Origin: Allorhizobium borbori | GTDB taxonomy: Bacteria; Pseudomonadota; Alphaproteobacteria; Rhizobiales; Rhizobiaceae | Length of the DNA: 64,000 nt | Assembly (NCBI RefSeq): GCF_014196535.1 | Contig: NZ_JACIDU010000003.1 | Span: 272,065 to 336,064 of the forward strand | Reading direction: 5' to 3' | Shown: in pieces, positions 63,350 to 64,000 of the stretch | How positions within the stretch are numbered: the first letter of the stretch is position 1 | How the letters are laid out: each line of letters opens with the position of its first letter | Notes under the pieces: generated by a model | The model's database searches: none | Seen by the model: the letters and a program-made list of their open reading frames with translations, nothing else | What the model was told of the DNA's origin: nothing | Translations under genes and position numbers: made by a program

Positions 63350-63811
63350 ATGGAACCCAAACTCACTTTCAACACCCAACTTGACGCCCTTTCCTTCGCG
63401 ATCTTTCGCGTGCACGGCGCACTGATTGCGACCGGTGACCGCATCGGCGCAGGTCAGGGATTGACCAGCGCCCGCTGGCAGATTCTCGGCACGCTCACTC
63501 TCGCAGGGGAACCACTGACGGTCGCCCAGATCGCGCGATTGATGGGGCTGACGCGACAGGCCGTGCAGCGCGTGACAAACGATCTGGAACAGGTCGGTAT
63601 GCTGACGATGCAGGATAATCCCGCCCACAAGCGGGCACGCCTCGCATGGCTCACTGATCAGGGCCGTGCCGCCTATGCGGAGGTGATGACCGAATGGTCA
63701 CGTCTGGCCGCAATCCTTGCGGTGAACCTGCCCGACACACGGATTACCGAAACCATTGCATGCCTTGAAACGCTCAAAGACGAGTTGCAGACGCTCAGTC
63801 CGTCGGACTGA
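63350..63811 (+). CDS. MarR-family transcriptional regulator
   Basis: A 153-residue winged-helix protein: ARWQILGTLTLAGEPLTVAQIARLMGLTRQAVQRVTNDLEQVGML, then DNPAHKRARLAWLTDQGRAAY, the wing. MarR proteins are usually ligand-released repressors of a nearby gene. The ATG at 63350 gives a normal N-terminus (MEPKLTFNTQL); an ATG nine codons earlier falls in the operator. The gene directly downstream, a small membrane protein, is likely its target but is cut short. Confidence 0.9.
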   Translation: MEPKLTFNTQLDALSFAIFRVHGALIATGDRIGAGQGLTSARWQILGTLTLAGEPLTVAQIARLMGLTRQAVQRVTNDLEQVGMLTMQDNPAHKRARLAWLTDQGRAAYAEVMTEWSRLAAILAVNLPDTRITETIACLETLKDELQTLSPSD

Positions 63812-63833
63812 CGCGCCCCTGAAGGACAAGACC

Positions 63834-63911
63834 ATGAAGAAGCTTCACCCCGTGGCCGGCGCCGTAGCGCTGGCGACGCTCACCCTCTTTTGGCTTTCGA
63901 CAGTGTGTTGA
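63834..63911 (+). pseudogene. Truncated membrane protein, interrupted by an insertion sequence
   Basis: ATG with AAGGAC in front, MKKLHPVAGAVALATLTLFW, then LSTVC and a stop formed at the start of the inserted DNA. The 25 codons make one hydrophobic helix typical of the first segment of a small membrane protein that follows MarR genes. The remainder is missing from the window and presumably lies past the insertion. Confidence 0.6.
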
Positions 63912-64000
63912 TTGCCACTGAGAACTGACCCGGCGTTGCCTGATATTTCCATTGAGAATTGACCCATGTTCCAACTTTCCCTCGCATGTTTTCAGCGGGG
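63905..64000. mobile_element. Left end of an IS21-type insertion sequence
   Basis: After about 63905 the sequence (TGTTGATTGCC...) no longer fits the gene. Two near-identical blocks, CCACTGAGAACTGACCC (63915-63931) and CCATTGAGAATTGACCC (63949-63965), lie 34 bases apart, the multiple terminal repeats typical of IS21-family ends. The transposase is not reached before the window ends, so family assignment rests on the repeats alone. Confidence 0.55.

Noticed and set aside
1..64000. CRISPR arrays, prophage or toxin-antitoxin modules
   Set aside because: No regularly spaced repeats, phage structural genes, or paired small toxin-antitoxin genes were seen.

Overview
The window looks like a chromosomal stretch of an alphaproteobacterium of the Rhizobiales, most likely Rhizobiaceae (Agrobacterium/Rhizobium type). 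The evidence is high GC coding sequence, an adenosylcobalamin-dependent NrdJ, ATP synthase zeta (DUF1476) proteins, a TTG-N11-CAA LexA operator at recA as reported for Rhizobium, three-part PurS/PurQ/PurL, and a HlyU/ExoD/DUF1127 gene set. I cannot name the species. Most of the window is conserved housekeeping sequence; the accessory parts are about 53-58.3 kb and the last 1.2 kb.

Layout: 0-2.5 kb holds a PAS-GGDEF-EAL protein; 2.6-3.4 kb two diverged zeta inhibitor genes; 3.7-10.2 kb purC-purS-purQ and purL, separated by a lipoprotein, a DUF1127 protein and a divergent MocR regulator; 10.2-12.5 kb BolA, a small basic protein, monothiol glutaredoxin and an MFS exporter; 12.6-15.9 kb (minus) inositol-phosphatase family, ttcA, glsA, rpsD; 16.2-24.3 kb a SPOR-like membrane protein, pepT, a SHOCT protein, a HerA-like ATPase, an EamA exporter, murI, an RNA methyltransferase and a secreted protein; 24.6-34.5 kb icd, GST, SulP, alaS, recA, psuK-psuG; 34.5-39.1 kb two membrane c-di-GMP proteins, one an ammonium transporter fused to PAS-GGDEF-EAL; 39.2-48.3 kb HlyU, threonine dehydratase, TrkH, ExoD, NodB deacetylase, tRNA-Leu, wrbA, cinA, uspA, gpt; 48.3-52.8 kb a long regulatory region (candidate small RNA, paired NrdR boxes) and nrdJ; 53.1-58.3 kb a divergent catabolic cluster; 58.4-62.6 kb a small membrane protein, a PanE-like reductase, rarA and degQ; 62.9-64 kb a decayed thioesterase, a MarR gene and a membrane-protein gene cut by what looks like an IS21-type insertion sequence end.

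The most interesting unit is 53.1-58.3 kb. A GntR/FCD repressor and a TIM-barrel isomerase face away from an operon encoding an intradiol ring-cleavage dioxygenase, an HpaH-type hydratase, an HpaI-type aldolase and a solute-binding-protein fold without a signal peptide. Intradiol cleavage joined directly to the lower meta-pathway enzymes is not a classical pathway. On paper it can take a 1,2,3-trihydroxybenzene through 2-hydroxymuconate and 4-hydroxy-2-oxoadipate to pyruvate and malonate semialdehyde. Both promoters carry a near-identical ATAATCGATTAT operator just downstream of a TTGACA -35 element. Other notable signals are the Amt-PAS-GGDEF-EAL fusion, a possible leaderless MocR gene with its operator overlapping the start codon, an anaerobox and a strong leader hairpin at uspA, and a candidate ~120-nt small RNA before nrdJ.
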